Origin: Rhodovulum imhoffii
Lineage (GTDB): Bacteria > Pseudomonadota > Alphaproteobacteria > Rhodobacterales > Rhodobacteraceae
Reading direction: 5' to 3'
Assembly (NCBI RefSeq): GCF_003046545.1
Contig: NZ_QAAA01000012.1
Coordinates: 1-64,000 of the forward strand
Length of the DNA: 64,000 nt
The number at the start of each line of letters is the position of its first letter. Positions within the stretch are counted from its first letter, which is position 1. A model generated the notes under the pieces. The model worked only from the letters and a program-made list of their open reading frames with translations, was not told the origin of the DNA and ran no database searches. Of the stretch, positions 35,692-44,502 are shown in pieces. Made by a program: the position numbers and the translations under genes.

Positions 35692-36954
35692 ATGAATATC
35701 CTGATACTGGGCGGCGGCGGGCGCGAACATGCGCTGGCCTGGGCCATCTTGCAAAACCCCAAATGCGACAGGCTGATCGTGGCGCCGGGCAATGCGGGCA
35801 TCGCCGAAATCGCCGAAATCGCGGCGCTGGACATCGAAGATGGCGGCGCGGTGGCCGGTTTCGTCGAGGAGAACGCCATCGACTTTGTCGTGATCGGGCC
35901 CGAGGCCCCCCTGGCCGCCGGCGTGGCGGACCGGCTGGCAGATACCGGCGTTGCCTGTTTCGGGCCCTCGCAGGCTGCGGCACGGCTGGAAAGCTCAAAG
36001 GCGTTCACCAAGGAGATCTGCGACGCGACCCATGCCCCCACCGCCGCCTATGCCCATTTCACCGACGCCGAAACCGCCCGGGCATATGTACGGGCGCAAG
36101 GCGCCCCCATCGTCGTCAAGGCCGATGGGCTGGCCGCCGGCAAGGGCGTGATCGTCGCGCAAACCGTGGCCGAGGCCGAGGCCGCGCTCAACGACATGTT
36201 CGGGGGAACCTTTGGCGGCGCGGGGGCCGAGGTGGTGATCGAGGAGTTCATGGAAGGTGAGGAGGCCTCGTTCTTCGTGCTGTGCAATGGTGAGACGGTG
36301 CTGCCCATCGGCACGGCACAGGACCACAAGCGCGTGGGCGAAGGCGATACCGGCCCCAACACCGGCGGCATGGGCGCCTACTCCCCCGCCCCGGTGATGA
36401 CGCAGGCCGTGTGCCGCAAGGCGCTGGAGGAAATTGTCAAACCCACCGTAGCCGAAATGGCCCGCCGGGGTACGCCCTATACGGGCGTGCTTTATGTCGG
36501 GCTGATGATCCGCGACGGTCAGCCCAGACTGGTGGAATACAACGTCCGCTTCGGAGACCCGGAATGCCAGGTGCTGATGATGCGCCTTGGCGGGCAAGTG
36601 CTGGACCTGCTGCTGGATTGCACCAACGGCACGCTGGACTCAGCGCGCGTCAACTGGGCCGACGATCACGCGATAACCGTTGTGATGGCGTCCAGGGGCT
36701 ATCCGGGCATCTGCGGGAAGGGCTCCGAAATCCGCGGCCTCGACACCCTGCCCAAGGACAGCCGCCACATGGTTTTCCACGCCGGCACGAAAGAGGTGGG
36801 CGGAAAGGTGACAGCCGCCGGCGGACGTGTTCTGAACGTCACCGCACGAGGCGCCACACTGGCCGAGGCACAGGCCGAGGCCTACCACATGATCGACGCC
36901 ATCGACTGGCCAGAAGGATTCTTCCGCCGCGACATCGGATGGCGGGCTTTGTAA
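35692..36954 (+). CDS. purD: Phosphoribosylamine--glycine ligase
   Basis: PurD ligates glycine to phosphoribosylamine using ATP, the second step of de novo purine synthesis. The 420-aa ATP-grasp enzyme shows MNILILGGGGREHALAWA, DFVVIGPEAPLAAGVAD, KADGLAAGKGVIVAQT, GEEASFFVLCNGE, TGGMGAYSPAP and YNVRFGDPECQ. The start at 35692 is the family-typical MNILI; the open frame to 35572 is antisense to xseA. It is divergent from xseA with 70 bp between, and a bidirectional hairpin follows its stop. Confidence 0.97.
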   Translation: MNILILGGGGREHALAWAILQNPKCDRLIVAPGNAGIAEIAEIAALDIEDGGAVAGFVEENAIDFVVIGPEAPLAAGVADRLADTGVACFGPSQAAARLESSKAFTKEICDATHAPTAAYAHFTDAETARAYVRAQGAPIVVKADGLAAGKGVIVAQTVAEAEAALNDMFGGTFGGAGAEVVIEEFMEGEEASFFVLCNGETVLPIGTAQDHKRVGEGDTGPNTGGMGAYSPAPVMTQAVCRKALEEIVKPTVAEMARRGTPYTGVLYVGLMIRDGQPRLVEYNVRFGDPECQVLMMRLGGQVLDLLLDCTNGTLDSARVNWADDHAITVVMASRGYPGICGKGSEIRGLDTLPKDSRHMVFHAGTKEVGGKVTAAGGRVLNVTARGATLAEAQAEAYHMIDAIDWPEGFFRRDIGWRAL

Positions 36955-36962
36955 GGCGGGAA

Positions 36963-36982
36963 AAAGGGGCCGGGGCCCCTTT
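36963..36982 (-). terminator. Rho-independent terminator between purD and ferredoxin
   Basis: AAAGGGGC (36963-36970) pairs with GCCCCTTT (36975-36982), loop cggg. On the minus strand a TTTTT tract (36961-36965) follows the stem, making this a good terminator for the ferredoxin gene. On the plus strand the T-run is only TTT, so it is weaker for purD. Confidence 0.8.
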
Positions 36983-36985
36983 CTG

Positions 36986-37324
<339 letters not shown>

Positions 37325-37374
37325 TTAGCCATTCGGAGGGGGAATAAGCCAAGGGGGCAGTCTTTTCCAGAGAA

Positions 37375-37401
37375 AAGGGGGCGCCCTAACGACGCCCCCT
37401 T
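37375..37401 (-). terminator. Rho-independent terminator of degP
   Basis: AAGGGGGCG (37375-37383) and CGCCCCCTT (37393-37401) form a perfect 9-bp stem with a 9-nt loop. On the minus strand the stem is followed by TTCT at 37371-37374, and it begins 23 bp after the degP stop. It would end the rpiA-gor-hflK-hflC-degP strand before the ferredoxin gene. Confidence 0.8.
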
Positions 37402-37423
37402 CAAAAAGCCCGCCCCGGAGCGA

Positions 37424-38884
37424 TCAGTCGACCGACAGCGCCACGAAGCGCGGCTCCCCGTTCCGGCGAATGAGCAACAACAAGGATTTACGCCCGGCCT
37501 GACGCGCATCCTCCACACGTGCCTCCAGTTCCGTAACGGTGGAAACCTTTTGCTGTCCGGCCTCGGTGATGACGTCGCCTGCACGCAGACCCTTTTCATA
37601 GGCCTCGCCCATTTCGTCTATATCCAGTATGGCCAGCCCCTCACTCCCTCCGGGCAGGTCAAGCTGGTCGCGCAGCGCATCGTCCAGCGGACGCAGGGTC
37701 ATACCCAGAAGTTCCGATTCAACGGGTTTGCTTTCTTCCGCCTGCGGGGAATCGGCGCCTTCGGCGGTTTCCCGGCGACCCAACGTCACCATCAGAGTTT
37801 GAGTCTTGCCATCGCGGAACACCACCACGCGAACGGTCTTGCCCACCTCGGACCCCGCAACCTGCCGGACAAGCTCACGCGTGTCGCGAACGTCATGACC
37901 GTCAAACGACAAGATCACATCGCGGGCCTTCATCCCGGCCTCGGCGGCGGGGCCTTCGGGCACATCGGTCACCAGTGCCCCCCGGGCCGCCTCCATGCCC
38001 AGCGCCTCGGCCATGTCCTCGGTCATGTCCTGAATACGCACCCCCAGCCAGCCACGCCGGGTTTCCCCAAATTCCTTGAGTTGATCCACCACGGTTTTGA
38101 CAACCGTGGACGACATCGCAAACCCGATCCCGATGGAGCCGCCATTGGGAGACAGGATCGCGGTGTTCACGCCAACAACCTCACCATCCATGTTGAAAAG
38201 CGGGCCGCCCGAGTTGCCCCGGTTTATGGCGGCATCGGTCTGGATATAGTCGTCGAACGACCCGGAAAGCGCCCGGTTTCGGGCCGAAACGATCCCGGCG
38301 GAAACGGAAAAGCCCTGCCCAAGAGGGTTTCCCATCGCCATCACCCAGTCGCCCACGCGCATGATGTCACTGTCGCCGAACGGGACATAGGCCAGCGGCG
38401 TCGGGCTTTCGACCTTCAAAAGCGCAATATCCGTGTTCGGGTCCGTGCCGACGACCTTGGCCTCCAGCGTATCGCCCGAGAAGAACTCGATCTCGATCTC
38501 ATCGGCCTTTTCGATCACATGGTTGTTCGTGACGATGTATCCATCCTCGGAAATGACGAACCCCGAGCCCAGCGCCTGGCTTCGGCGCGGCGTCGTGGGG
38601 CCGTCGCCATCGGGATTTAGAAAATCGCGGAAGAAATCCTCGAACGGGGACCCCTCGGGCACGATCGGATTGATGCCGGGGCGGCCCGCGACCACCGTCG
38701 AGGTGGTGATGTTCACGACTGCCGGGCTGACCTTGTCGGCCAGGTCGGCAAAGCTTTGCGGCGCATTGCGGGCCAGCGCCACGCTGGCCTGCGCGAGAAT
38801 CAGCGCCACGCCCAGCAAAAGCGCCCACATGAAGCGCAAAGCAGCAGACGATTGCACCGGAACGGAGATGGCCTTGGGTTTCAC
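37424..38884 (-). CDS. degP: Periplasmic Do/DegP-type serine endoprotease
   Basis: The 486-aa protein has an N-terminal signal/anchor (LLLGVALILAQASVALA), a trypsin-like domain with His122 (TNNHVI), Asp152 (TDIALL) and Ser225 (GNSGGP), then two PDZ domains (RRGWLGVRIQDMTEDMAEA; ELLGMTLRPLDDALRDQLDL). This is the Do family (HtrA), which degrades or refolds misfolded envelope proteins. Its place downstream of hflK/hflC, a membrane FtsH-regulating pair, fits a protein-quality-control set. A 130-bp gap to DUF2065 may contain its own promoter. Confidence 0.96.
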   Translation of the reverse strand: MKPKAISVPVQSSAALRFMWALLLGVALILAQASVALARNAPQSFADLADKVSPAVVNITTSTVVAGRPGINPIVPEGSPFEDFFRDFLNPDGDGPTTPRRSQALGSGFVISEDGYIVTNNHVIEKADEIEIEFFSGDTLEAKVVGTDPNTDIALLKVESPTPLAYVPFGDSDIMRVGDWVMAMGNPLGQGFSVSAGIVSARNRALSGSFDDYIQTDAAINRGNSGGPLFNMDGEVVGVNTAILSPNGGSIGIGFAMSSTVVKTVVDQLKEFGETRRGWLGVRIQDMTEDMAEALGMEAARGALVTDVPEGPAAEAGMKARDVILSFDGHDVRDTRELVRQVAGSEVGKTVRVVVFRDGKTQTLMVTLGRRETAEGADSPQAEESKPVESELLGMTLRPLDDALRDQLDLPGGSEGLAILDIDEMGEAYEKGLRAGDVITEAGQQKVSTVTELEARVEDARQAGRKSLLLLIRRNGEPRFVALSVD

Positions 38885-39014
38885 GGGACGATGTCCTCCT
38901 GATTACAAATCACTTCTGACCATGTAAGCCACGGCATTTATCGAACGTATGGCGATGGTGGATCAACTCACTGCCCGTCTCATCGCGTCACATGGGTGTG
39001 ATGGCATAAGTCTT

Positions 39015-39209
39015 TCAGGGAAGACGCGTCTGGGCAAGCCAGATCAGCACTGTTCCCAGCGCCACCGCCCCCAGCCCGATCATCCTGCGCATTTCGGGCG
39101 GCAGGCGGCGCAACGTCTCGACGATGTCGTCGAGGCGCGAAGGGGCCAGCGCAAAAACCAGCCCCTCCAGAACAAGCACAAGGCCAAGGCCAAGAAGGAG
39201 AAAATTCAT
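39015..39209 (-). CDS. DUF2065 (YjeT-like) small membrane protein
   Basis: The 64-aa protein has two hydrophobic helices (NFLLLGLGLVLVLEGLVFAL and MIGLGAVALGTVLIWLAQ) separated by a charged loop with RRLPPEMRRM, the DUF2065 pattern. In E. coli yjeT likewise sits next to hflKC. The ATG overlaps the hflC stop by 4 bp (39206-39209), so the gene is coupled to hflC. Function unknown; likely associated with the HflKC complex or its lipid environment. Confidence 0.88.
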   Translation of the reverse strand: MNFLLLGLGLVLVLEGLVFALAPSRLDDIVETLRRLPPEMRRMIGLGAVALGTVLIWLAQTRLP

Positions 39210-40081
39210 TCCCCTCTTTCACCCTTGATGTAATCGAAGAACTCGCTGTCCGGCGTGATCACCAGCGACGAGTTTCCACTCCGCAGGGAGGTCTCATAAG
39301 CCTGCAAAGATCGATAAAAGGCAAAGAACTCCTTATCCGCGCCATAGGCCTCGGCAAAGATGCCGTTGCGCCGGGCATCGGCCTCGCCGCGAATGACCTG
39401 CGCCTCGCGTTCGGCTTCGGAAACAAGTTCCACCACCGTGCGGTCTGCCAGGGCGCGCACCCGCTGGGCGGCCTCATTCCCGCGTGCAATCTCGTCTGCG
39501 GCTTCGCGCTCCCGCTCGGCCCGCATCCGGGCAAAGGTCGCCTCGAGGTTCTGGGCCGGCAGGTTGGTCTGTTTCAGGCGCACGTCCACCACATCCAGCC
39601 CAAGGCTGCGGGCGCTGGCGCGGGCCTGGTCGCGGATACGGGTCATCAGTTCACGCCGGTCCTCCGACAGGATCGTATCCGACGTCACCTGATCCGCGCC
39701 CAGGACTTCGCGGATCTGGGCGTTGAGAATAGAGGACAACCGGTCCTCCGCCAGCCGCAGCCCGCCGACCCCCACGGCCTGACGGAACTGCACCACATCG
39801 GCGATGCGATAACGGGCGAAAGCGTCCACGACGAGGCGACGGTCATCCGACGGCGTCACCTCGATCACGTCGGTATCGAGTGACAGGATCCGGTCATCGT
39901 ATTTCACCACCTGCTGGATAACCGGGACCTTGAAGGCCAGGCCGGGTTCTTCCTTCACCGCCTTGATCTGCCCGAACTGTAGCACAAGCGCCTTTTCCCG
40001 CTCATCCACCACGAAGATGGAAGACAGAAACGCAATCAGCGCGACGAACAGGACAGGCAGCAGAACCACAAGTTTTTTCAT
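39206..40081 (-). CDS. hflC: Protease modulator HflC
   Basis: HflC is an SPFH/prohibitin-family protein that with HflK forms a periplasmic cage around FtsH, limiting FtsH access to membrane substrates. The 291-aa product has an N-terminal TM (LVVLLPVLFVALIAFLSSIF), the signature VDEREKALVLQFGQIKAVKE, GLAFKVPVIQQV, and the coiled-coil tail (RMRAEREREAADEIARGNEA, EREAQVIRGEADARR). It is 3 bp downstream of hflK and overlaps DUF2065. Confidence 0.96.
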   Translation of the reverse strand: MKKLVVLLPVLFVALIAFLSSIFVVDEREKALVLQFGQIKAVKEEPGLAFKVPVIQQVVKYDDRILSLDTDVIEVTPSDDRRLVVDAFARYRIADVVQFRQAVGVGGLRLAEDRLSSILNAQIREVLGADQVTSDTILSEDRRELMTRIRDQARASARSLGLDVVDVRLKQTNLPAQNLEATFARMRAEREREAADEIARGNEAAQRVRALADRTVVELVSEAEREAQVIRGEADARRNGIFAEAYGADKEFFAFYRSLQAYETSLRSGNSSLVITPDSEFFDYIKGERGE

Positions 40082-40084
40082 CGC

Positions 40085-41188
40085 TCAGTTCCCTTCCTGC
40101 GTACGGCGCAACTCGTTCAGCGGCAGGTAGGGCACAACGCCCGATCCGCCCTCTCCACCGATGATGGCCTCGTCGAGGATGGTCTTGTCCACCTCCCTCA
40201 TGACTTTTTCCATGGTTTCGATATAAAGCCGCTTCCGGGTCACTTCGGGGGCCTTGCGGTATTCTTCCAGCACCGAGGAGAAACGGCTTGCCTCCCCCAG
40301 CGCATCGTTGACGACGCGGGCGCGGTAGCCCTCGGACTCTTCGACGATCTGGGCGGCCTTGCCGCGCGCCTCCGCCACGACACGGTTGGAGTAGGCATCG
40401 GCCTGACGCTGCAGGCGGTCCCGCTCCTGTTCGGCGGCCTGCACCTCGCGGAAACTGTCAATCACTTCCTGCGGCGGGTCGGCCTTGTCGAGGTTGACGC
40501 GCACGATGTTGATACCGCTGTCATATTCGTCCAGCGTGGCCTGGATGTTGGCCTTTGCGGTATCCGCGATCACGCCCCGGTCACGGTTCAGGATCGGCGC
40601 GAGGTTGGTCGCGGCGATGATTTCACGCATTACCGATTCCGAAACCGCCTGAACGGTCAGTTGCGGGTCACGGATGTTGAACAGAAGCTTCGCCGGATCG
40701 TTGATGTTCCAGACGACCTGGAAATCGATATCCACAATATTGGCATCCGTCGTCAGCATCAGACCGGTGTCCTGCCCCCCACGGCGCACGCCGATATCCT
40801 CGGTCCGTTCGGAGGTGACATTGACCACCGCCGCAGTAACCACCGGCCAGGGGGCAAAGTTCAGGCCCGGGTTCCCGGTATCGTAGTACTTGCCAAGGAA
40901 AAGCTCTACCGACTGCTCTTCCGGCTTTACGGTGTAAAAGGACATGAAGACCCACAACGCCGCCACCGCGAAAACGCCCAGCGCCACCGCGCCCCGTCCG
41001 ATCCTGGGCGGACCGCCGCGCCCGCCGCGCCCGCCCATCAGCACGCGCAGCTGTTCCTGCCCGCGCTTCATCAGCTCATCAATTTCAGGGATCTGGGGGG
41101 GTTCGTTCCCCCCCGGGCCGCGCCCGCCACCGCGATTGCCACCCTGGTTGGAACCGCCACCCCACGGCCCGCCGTTGTTACCTGACAT
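40085..41188 (-). CDS. hflK: Protease modulator HflK
   Basis: The 367-aa HflK has a glycine-rich, cytoplasmic N-terminus (NNGGPWGGGSNQGGNRGGGR), a single TM (GAVALGVFAVAALWVFMSFY), then the SPFH domain (YTVKPEEQSVELFLGKYY, GLNFAPWPV) and a long coiled coil. It pairs with HflC to regulate FtsH. The ATG at 41188 opens MSGNNGG; the frame to 41263 adds unsupported residues. It starts 71 bp after gor on the same strand and may share its transcript. Confidence 0.96.
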   Translation of the reverse strand: MSGNNGGPWGGGSNQGGNRGGGRGPGGNEPPQIPEIDELMKRGQEQLRVLMGGRGGRGGPPRIGRGAVALGVFAVAALWVFMSFYTVKPEEQSVELFLGKYYDTGNPGLNFAPWPVVTAAVVNVTSERTEDIGVRRGGQDTGLMLTTDANIVDIDFQVVWNINDPAKLLFNIRDPQLTVQAVSESVMREIIAATNLAPILNRDRGVIADTAKANIQATLDEYDSGINIVRVNLDKADPPQEVIDSFREVQAAEQERDRLQRQADAYSNRVVAEARGKAAQIVEESEGYRARVVNDALGEASRFSSVLEEYRKAPEVTRKRLYIETMEKVMREVDKTILDEAIIGGEGGSGVVPYLPLNELRRTQEGN

Positions 41189-41259
41189 CTGGGTTACCAC
41201 CTCTCCGTTATCTGTGCCTGCCGGGTTCCCCTTCCGAATTGGGGGCCACCGGCGGGAAA

Positions 41260-42618
41260 TCAAGCCGAGCGAACAGGCGCCTTCAGGGTCACGAGTTCCT
41301 CAGCCATGGTCGGATGCACCGCAACAGTGCGGTCGAAATCTTCCTTGGTCGCCCCCATCTTGACGGCCACGCCCGCCAGCTGGATCATCTCACCCGCATG
41401 GTCGGCCACGATATGACAGCCCAGCACCCGACGTGTTTGTGCACAAACGACCAACTTCATCAGCACCCGGCTGCTGCGCCCCGCAAAGCCCGACTGCATC
41501 GGACGAAACGCCGTGGAATAGATTTCGACGGGGCCCTGCTCCCGGGCGTCTTCCTCGGTCAGGCCAACGGTCCCAAGTTCCGGCTGGGTAAAGACAGCGC
41601 CGGCCACAAGATCATGATCCGGCATGGTCGGGGTGCCCTTGAAGACCGTTTCCACGAAAGCCGCACCCTCACGGATGGCAACCGGGGTCAGGTTCAAACG
41701 GTCGGTCACATCCCCCACCGCGTAAATCGACGGCACCGCTGTCTGGGAATAGCCGTCCACCTCCACCGCGCCGTTTCCTGCAAGCTTCACGCCAAGATCT
41801 TCCAGCCCCAGCCCCGCGCTGTTGGGCCGCCGGCCGGTAGCGTACAGCACCTGGTCATACACGGCATCATGGCCATCGGAGGATTTCACCCACAACCCCT
41901 GGGGCACCTTGTCGATTTTCAGGACATCGGTGCCACAGCGCACATCCACGCCCTGGTCGCGCATGGCTTCGGCGATATGGCCGCGCGCTTCGTCATCGAA
42001 TCCCCGCAGGATCTGCGCGCCACGGTAATACTGGGTGACCTGCACCCCCAGCCCGTTGAGGATACAGGCAAATTCACAGGCGATATAGCCACCGCCCACA
42101 ATCAGGATACGCTTGGGGAGTTCATCCAGTCTGAAAATATCGTTCGAAGTCAGACAATATTCGGCGCCGTCCACCTCCGGAACGAAAGGCTGCCCGCCAG
42201 TCGCCAGCAGGATGTGCCGGGCCGTTTTCACGGTGCCGTCGGCAAGGCGCACGGTATGGGCGTCTTCCAGGACGGCGCGGCTGTGATAAACGTCCACCCC
42301 GGCCTTCAGCAGATTGGTGCGGTAGATATTCTCCAGCCGGTTGAGTTCCGCATCCAGCCGGGCCCGGAACCCCGGCCAGTCGAACGCGCCGGCCTGCACC
42401 TCCCACCCATAAGCACGGGCATCCTCCAGCGCACCGCGATAGCCTGAGGCGAAGACCATCAGTTTCTTCGGCACGCAACCGCGAATGACACAGGTGCCAC
42501 CCATACGGTATTCCTCGGCCAGGCCCACATGGGCCCCCGCCTCACTGGCGGCCAGGCGGGCGGCACGTACGCCCCCGGAGCCCCCTCCGATAACAAACAG
42601 GTCGAAATCAAAGTCCAT
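41260..42618 (-). CDS. gor: Glutathione-disulfide reductase
   Basis: Gor reduces GSSG with NADPH. The 452-aa flavoprotein has the FAD motif FDLFVIGGGSGGVRAARLA, the redox-active disulfide GTCVIRGCVPKK (Cys43/Cys48), the NADPH Rossmann segment RILIVGGGYIACEFACIL, YATGRRPN, the second FAD motif IYAVGDVTDRLNLTPVAI and the C-terminal His-Glu TVAVHPTMAEE. The GTCVxRGC form and the 450-aa length match alphaproteobacterial GSH reductases rather than thioredoxin or lipoamide types. It follows rpiA by 9 bp. Confidence 0.95.
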   Translation of the reverse strand: MDFDFDLFVIGGGSGGVRAARLAASEAGAHVGLAEEYRMGGTCVIRGCVPKKLMVFASGYRGALEDARAYGWEVQAGAFDWPGFRARLDAELNRLENIYRTNLLKAGVDVYHSRAVLEDAHTVRLADGTVKTARHILLATGGQPFVPEVDGAEYCLTSNDIFRLDELPKRILIVGGGYIACEFACILNGLGVQVTQYYRGAQILRGFDDEARGHIAEAMRDQGVDVRCGTDVLKIDKVPQGLWVKSSDGHDAVYDQVLYATGRRPNSAGLGLEDLGVKLAGNGAVEVDGYSQTAVPSIYAVGDVTDRLNLTPVAIREGAAFVETVFKGTPTMPDHDLVAGAVFTQPELGTVGLTEEDAREQGPVEIYSTAFRPMQSGFAGRSSRVLMKLVVCAQTRRVLGCHIVADHAGEMIQLAGVAVKMGATKEDFDRTVAVHPTMAEELVTLKAPVRSA

Positions 42619-42627
42619 ACGGTCCTC

Positions 42628-43404
42628 TCAGAGGTCGGCAATCAGGCTCTCGGCGTCGGCAAGATCGATCCGTCCGGTTTCCTCCTTGCCCGCGCGTCCG
42701 ATCAGCCTGACCGTCCCATCCGCGTGACCGACCACGACGGTGTCACAGATATCCATGAACAGCCCGTTTTCAACCACACCGGCGATCTGGTTGAGGTGCA
42801 GCGCCAGATCGCGCGGCGCGCCGATGCGGCCCAGATGCAGATCCAGCACGTAGTTGCCCTCATCGGTACGGAAAGGGGTATCCCCTGCCATGCGAAGGGT
42901 GGCCGTCCGACCGTCGACATCCATCCCTGCCAGCAAACGCTGTACGAGTTTCTGCGTGGCCTGCCAGCCGAAGGGGATAACCTCCACCGGCAGCGGAAAA
43001 GCGCCAAGCCGGGCGACATCCTTGGCCGGGTCCGCGATGACGATCATCCGGTCCGAAGCGGTCGCGACGATCTTTTCCTGCAAATGGGCCCCGCCACCGC
43101 CCTTGATCAGGGTCAGATCGCGGTCAAATTCATCCGCACCGTCGATCGTCAGATCCAGCCAGCCGGCGTCCTCCAGCGTGACGACGGCGATCCCGACCTT
43201 CCGGGCCAGTTCCGCCGTGCGTGTCGAGGTCGGAACGCCGGCAATCTTCAACCCCTCCTCCCGCACGCGGCGGCCCAGGCAACGCACCATCCACGCTGCG
43301 GTCGACCCCGTTCCCAAACCCACGCGCATGCCGTCCTCGACAAAGTCGACGGCTCGGCGCGAAGCCACGAATTTCGGTTTGTCAGCATCGGAAAGCGGGA
43401 TCAT
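42628..43404 (-). CDS. rpiA: Ribose-5-phosphate isomerase A
   Basis: RpiA interconverts ribose-5-phosphate and ribulose-5-phosphate in the pentose phosphate pathway. The 258-aa protein has VGLGTGSTAAWMVRCLGRRV, PTSTRTAELARKVGI, LTIDGADEFDRDLTLIKGGG GAHLQEKIVA and the C-terminal VENGLFMDICDTVVVG. AAGGAG precedes the ATG at 43404. Adjacent to gor with 9 bp between, the two form a pair linking pentose phosphate NADPH supply to glutathione reduction. Confidence 0.96.
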   Translation of the reverse strand: MIPLSDADKPKFVASRRAVDFVEDGMRVGLGTGSTAAWMVRCLGRRVREEGLKIAGVPTSTRTAELARKVGIAVVTLEDAGWLDLTIDGADEFDRDLTLIKGGGGAHLQEKIVATASDRMIVIADPAKDVARLGAFPLPVEVIPFGWQATQKLVQRLLAGMDVDGRTATLRMAGDTPFRTDEGNYVLDLHLGRIGAPRDLALHLNQIAGVVENGLFMDICDTVVVGHADGTVRLIGRAGKEETGRIDLADAESLIADL

Positions 43405-43464
43405 GGCAAGGTCTCCTTGGCGGTTTGGCCCCGTTATAGGCAAGTTCCGCAGTACCTGCGAGGG

Positions 43465-43905
43465 TCAATCGCCCCAATTCCGGCGCATCGCCCCGACGAC
43501 CTTGTGCATCAACGCCATGAGGTGCGCCCGCTCCGCGTCGCTCAACGACGCAAGGGCGGTCTCATTCTGATCCTGCGCGGCCCGGATCGCGGCGGCTTGC
43601 AGGGCGCGGGCCTTGTCTGTCAGGCAGATCCGGCGGGCGCGACGATCATGATCATGGGCACGGCGGACAATCAGGCCGTCACGCTCCATGCGGCGCAGGG
43701 TGTTGGACATGGTCGCCTGCTCCACATCCAGGCGGGTGACAAGATCGTGCTGGGTCAGCCCGTCTTCCTGCCAGAGTTCCAGCAGCACCATGAACTGCGC
43801 CGGCGCCAGCCCCAGCGGCGCGATACGCCGCGCCAGTCCATGGGCGAAAAGCCGGGCCATATGGTTGGCCACGAATCCGGCGGAGTGCTCTTTCGAAAAT
43901 GTCAT
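43465..43905 (-). CDS. MarR-family transcriptional regulator
   Basis: This 146-aa winged-helix regulator has a typical MarR core: APAQFMVLLELWQEDGLTQH, DLVTRLDVEQATMSNTLRRM, the beta-wing ERDGLIVRRAHDHDRRARRI and a C-terminal dimer helix. I chose the ATG at 43905 since AGGACGT lies upstream; the ORF reaches back to 43926 into an operator. Two 12-bp palindromes upstream (43925-43936 and 43952-43963) are good candidates for its binding sites. The likely target is the divergent membrane gene. Confidence 0.93.
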   Translation of the reverse strand: MTFSKEHSAGFVANHMARLFAHGLARRIAPLGLAPAQFMVLLELWQEDGLTQHDLVTRLDVEQATMSNTLRRMERDGLIVRRAHDHDRRARRICLTDKARALQAAAIRAAQDQNETALASLSDAERAHLMALMHKVVGAMRRNWGD

Positions 43906-43924
43906 GCCACGTCCTAGCACTTGC

Positions 43925-43936
43925 ATAGCATACTAT
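43925..43936. promoter_or_regulatory. MarR operator 1 (imperfect palindrome)
   Basis: ATAGCATACTAT differs from a perfect palindrome by one position. It lies 20-31 bp upstream of the MarR ATG. With the second site it forms a pair with 27-bp centre-to-centre spacing, suitable for two dimers on nearly the same face of DNA. Confidence 0.7.
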
Positions 43937-43951
43937 TCAACTGCATTATGC

Positions 43952-43963
43952 ATAGCATGCTAT
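43952..43963. promoter_or_regulatory. MarR operator 2 (perfect palindrome)
   Basis: ATAGCATGCTAT is a perfect 12-bp palindrome, sharing the ATAGCAT half with site 1. It is 21-32 bp upstream of the ATG of the divergent membrane protein gene at 43984. Both sites carry the extended motif TGCATAGCAT at their left side. Confidence 0.75.
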
Positions 43964-43983
43964 CTGATTCGCAGGAGATTTCG

Positions 43984-44418
43984 ATGACCCCAAAAACCCA
44001 TGCCGCCGCCGGCGCCCTCGCGCTTGGCCTGATCGCCCTCTTCTGGGTATCCAGCTTCATATCCGAGATGCTCGGCGGGCAAGAGCGTATCACCGCCGTC
44101 AAATCGGCTATCCTTTACGGCCTGGTGCTGCTGGTACCCGCCATGGCCTGGGTCGGCGCCAGCGGCTTCCGGCTGGCCGGCGCGCACCGTGGCCCGGTGA
44201 TTGCGCGCAAGACCGCCCGCATGCGTCTTATTGGGGCGAACGGGCTGCTGGTTCTGGTCCCCTGTGCCATCGTCCTGGCCCAACGCGCCACAGCCGGGCA
44301 GATCGACGGCACCTTCTACGCGATCCAGTTGGTCGAATTTCTCTCAGGGGCGGTCAACATCACCCTCTTGTCGCGCAACATGCGCGACGGGTTGGCCATG
44401 CGGGCCGCCCACACCTGA
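43984..44418 (+). CDS. Four-TM membrane protein, probable MarR target
   Basis: The 144-aa product has about four hydrophobic helices (AAGALALGLIALFWVSSFIS, AILYGLVLLVPAMAWVGASG, LIGANGLLVLVPCAIVLAQR, FYAIQLVEFLSGAVNITLL) with an Arg-rich loop (KTARMR). I do not recognise a named family. CAGGAGAT before ATG 43984 is a strong ribosome site. It is divergent from a MarR gene with two palindromic operators between, so it is probably inducible and may affect drug or stress tolerance, though that is inference. Confidence 0.8.
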   Translation: MTPKTHAAAGALALGLIALFWVSSFISEMLGGQERITAVKSAILYGLVLLVPAMAWVGASGFRLAGAHRGPVIARKTARMRLIGANGLLVLVPCAIVLAQRATAGQIDGTFYAIQLVEFLSGAVNITLLSRNMRDGLAMRAAHT

Positions 44419-44440
44419 GCGATGCTGTAAAAGCCGCACG

Positions 44441-44497
44441 TTCCGTCGCTTTCGGCCTTGCCGAAGGCGGCGGTTCGGGCAATCTGACGGAAGGGAG
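44441..44497 (+). promoter_or_regulatory. Structured 5' leader of sdaA that can occlude the ribosome site
   Basis: TTCCGTC (44441-44447) is complementary to GACGGAA (44486-44492), and the latter overlaps the GGAAGGGAG ribosome site of sdaA. Inside this helix, CGCTTTCGGC (44447-44456) and GCCGAAGGCG (44460-44469) form a long hairpin with a 3-nt loop and one G-U. The two helices share a base, so may compete at the junction. No T-tract follows, so translation control is more likely than termination. Confidence 0.5.
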
Positions 44498-44502
44498 CAC
44501 AT

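Noticed and set aside
44419-44502. Glycine riboswitch before sdaA
   Set aside because: Some letters (CCGAAGG, GCAA) recall the aptamer, but the required tandem core and spacing are absent.
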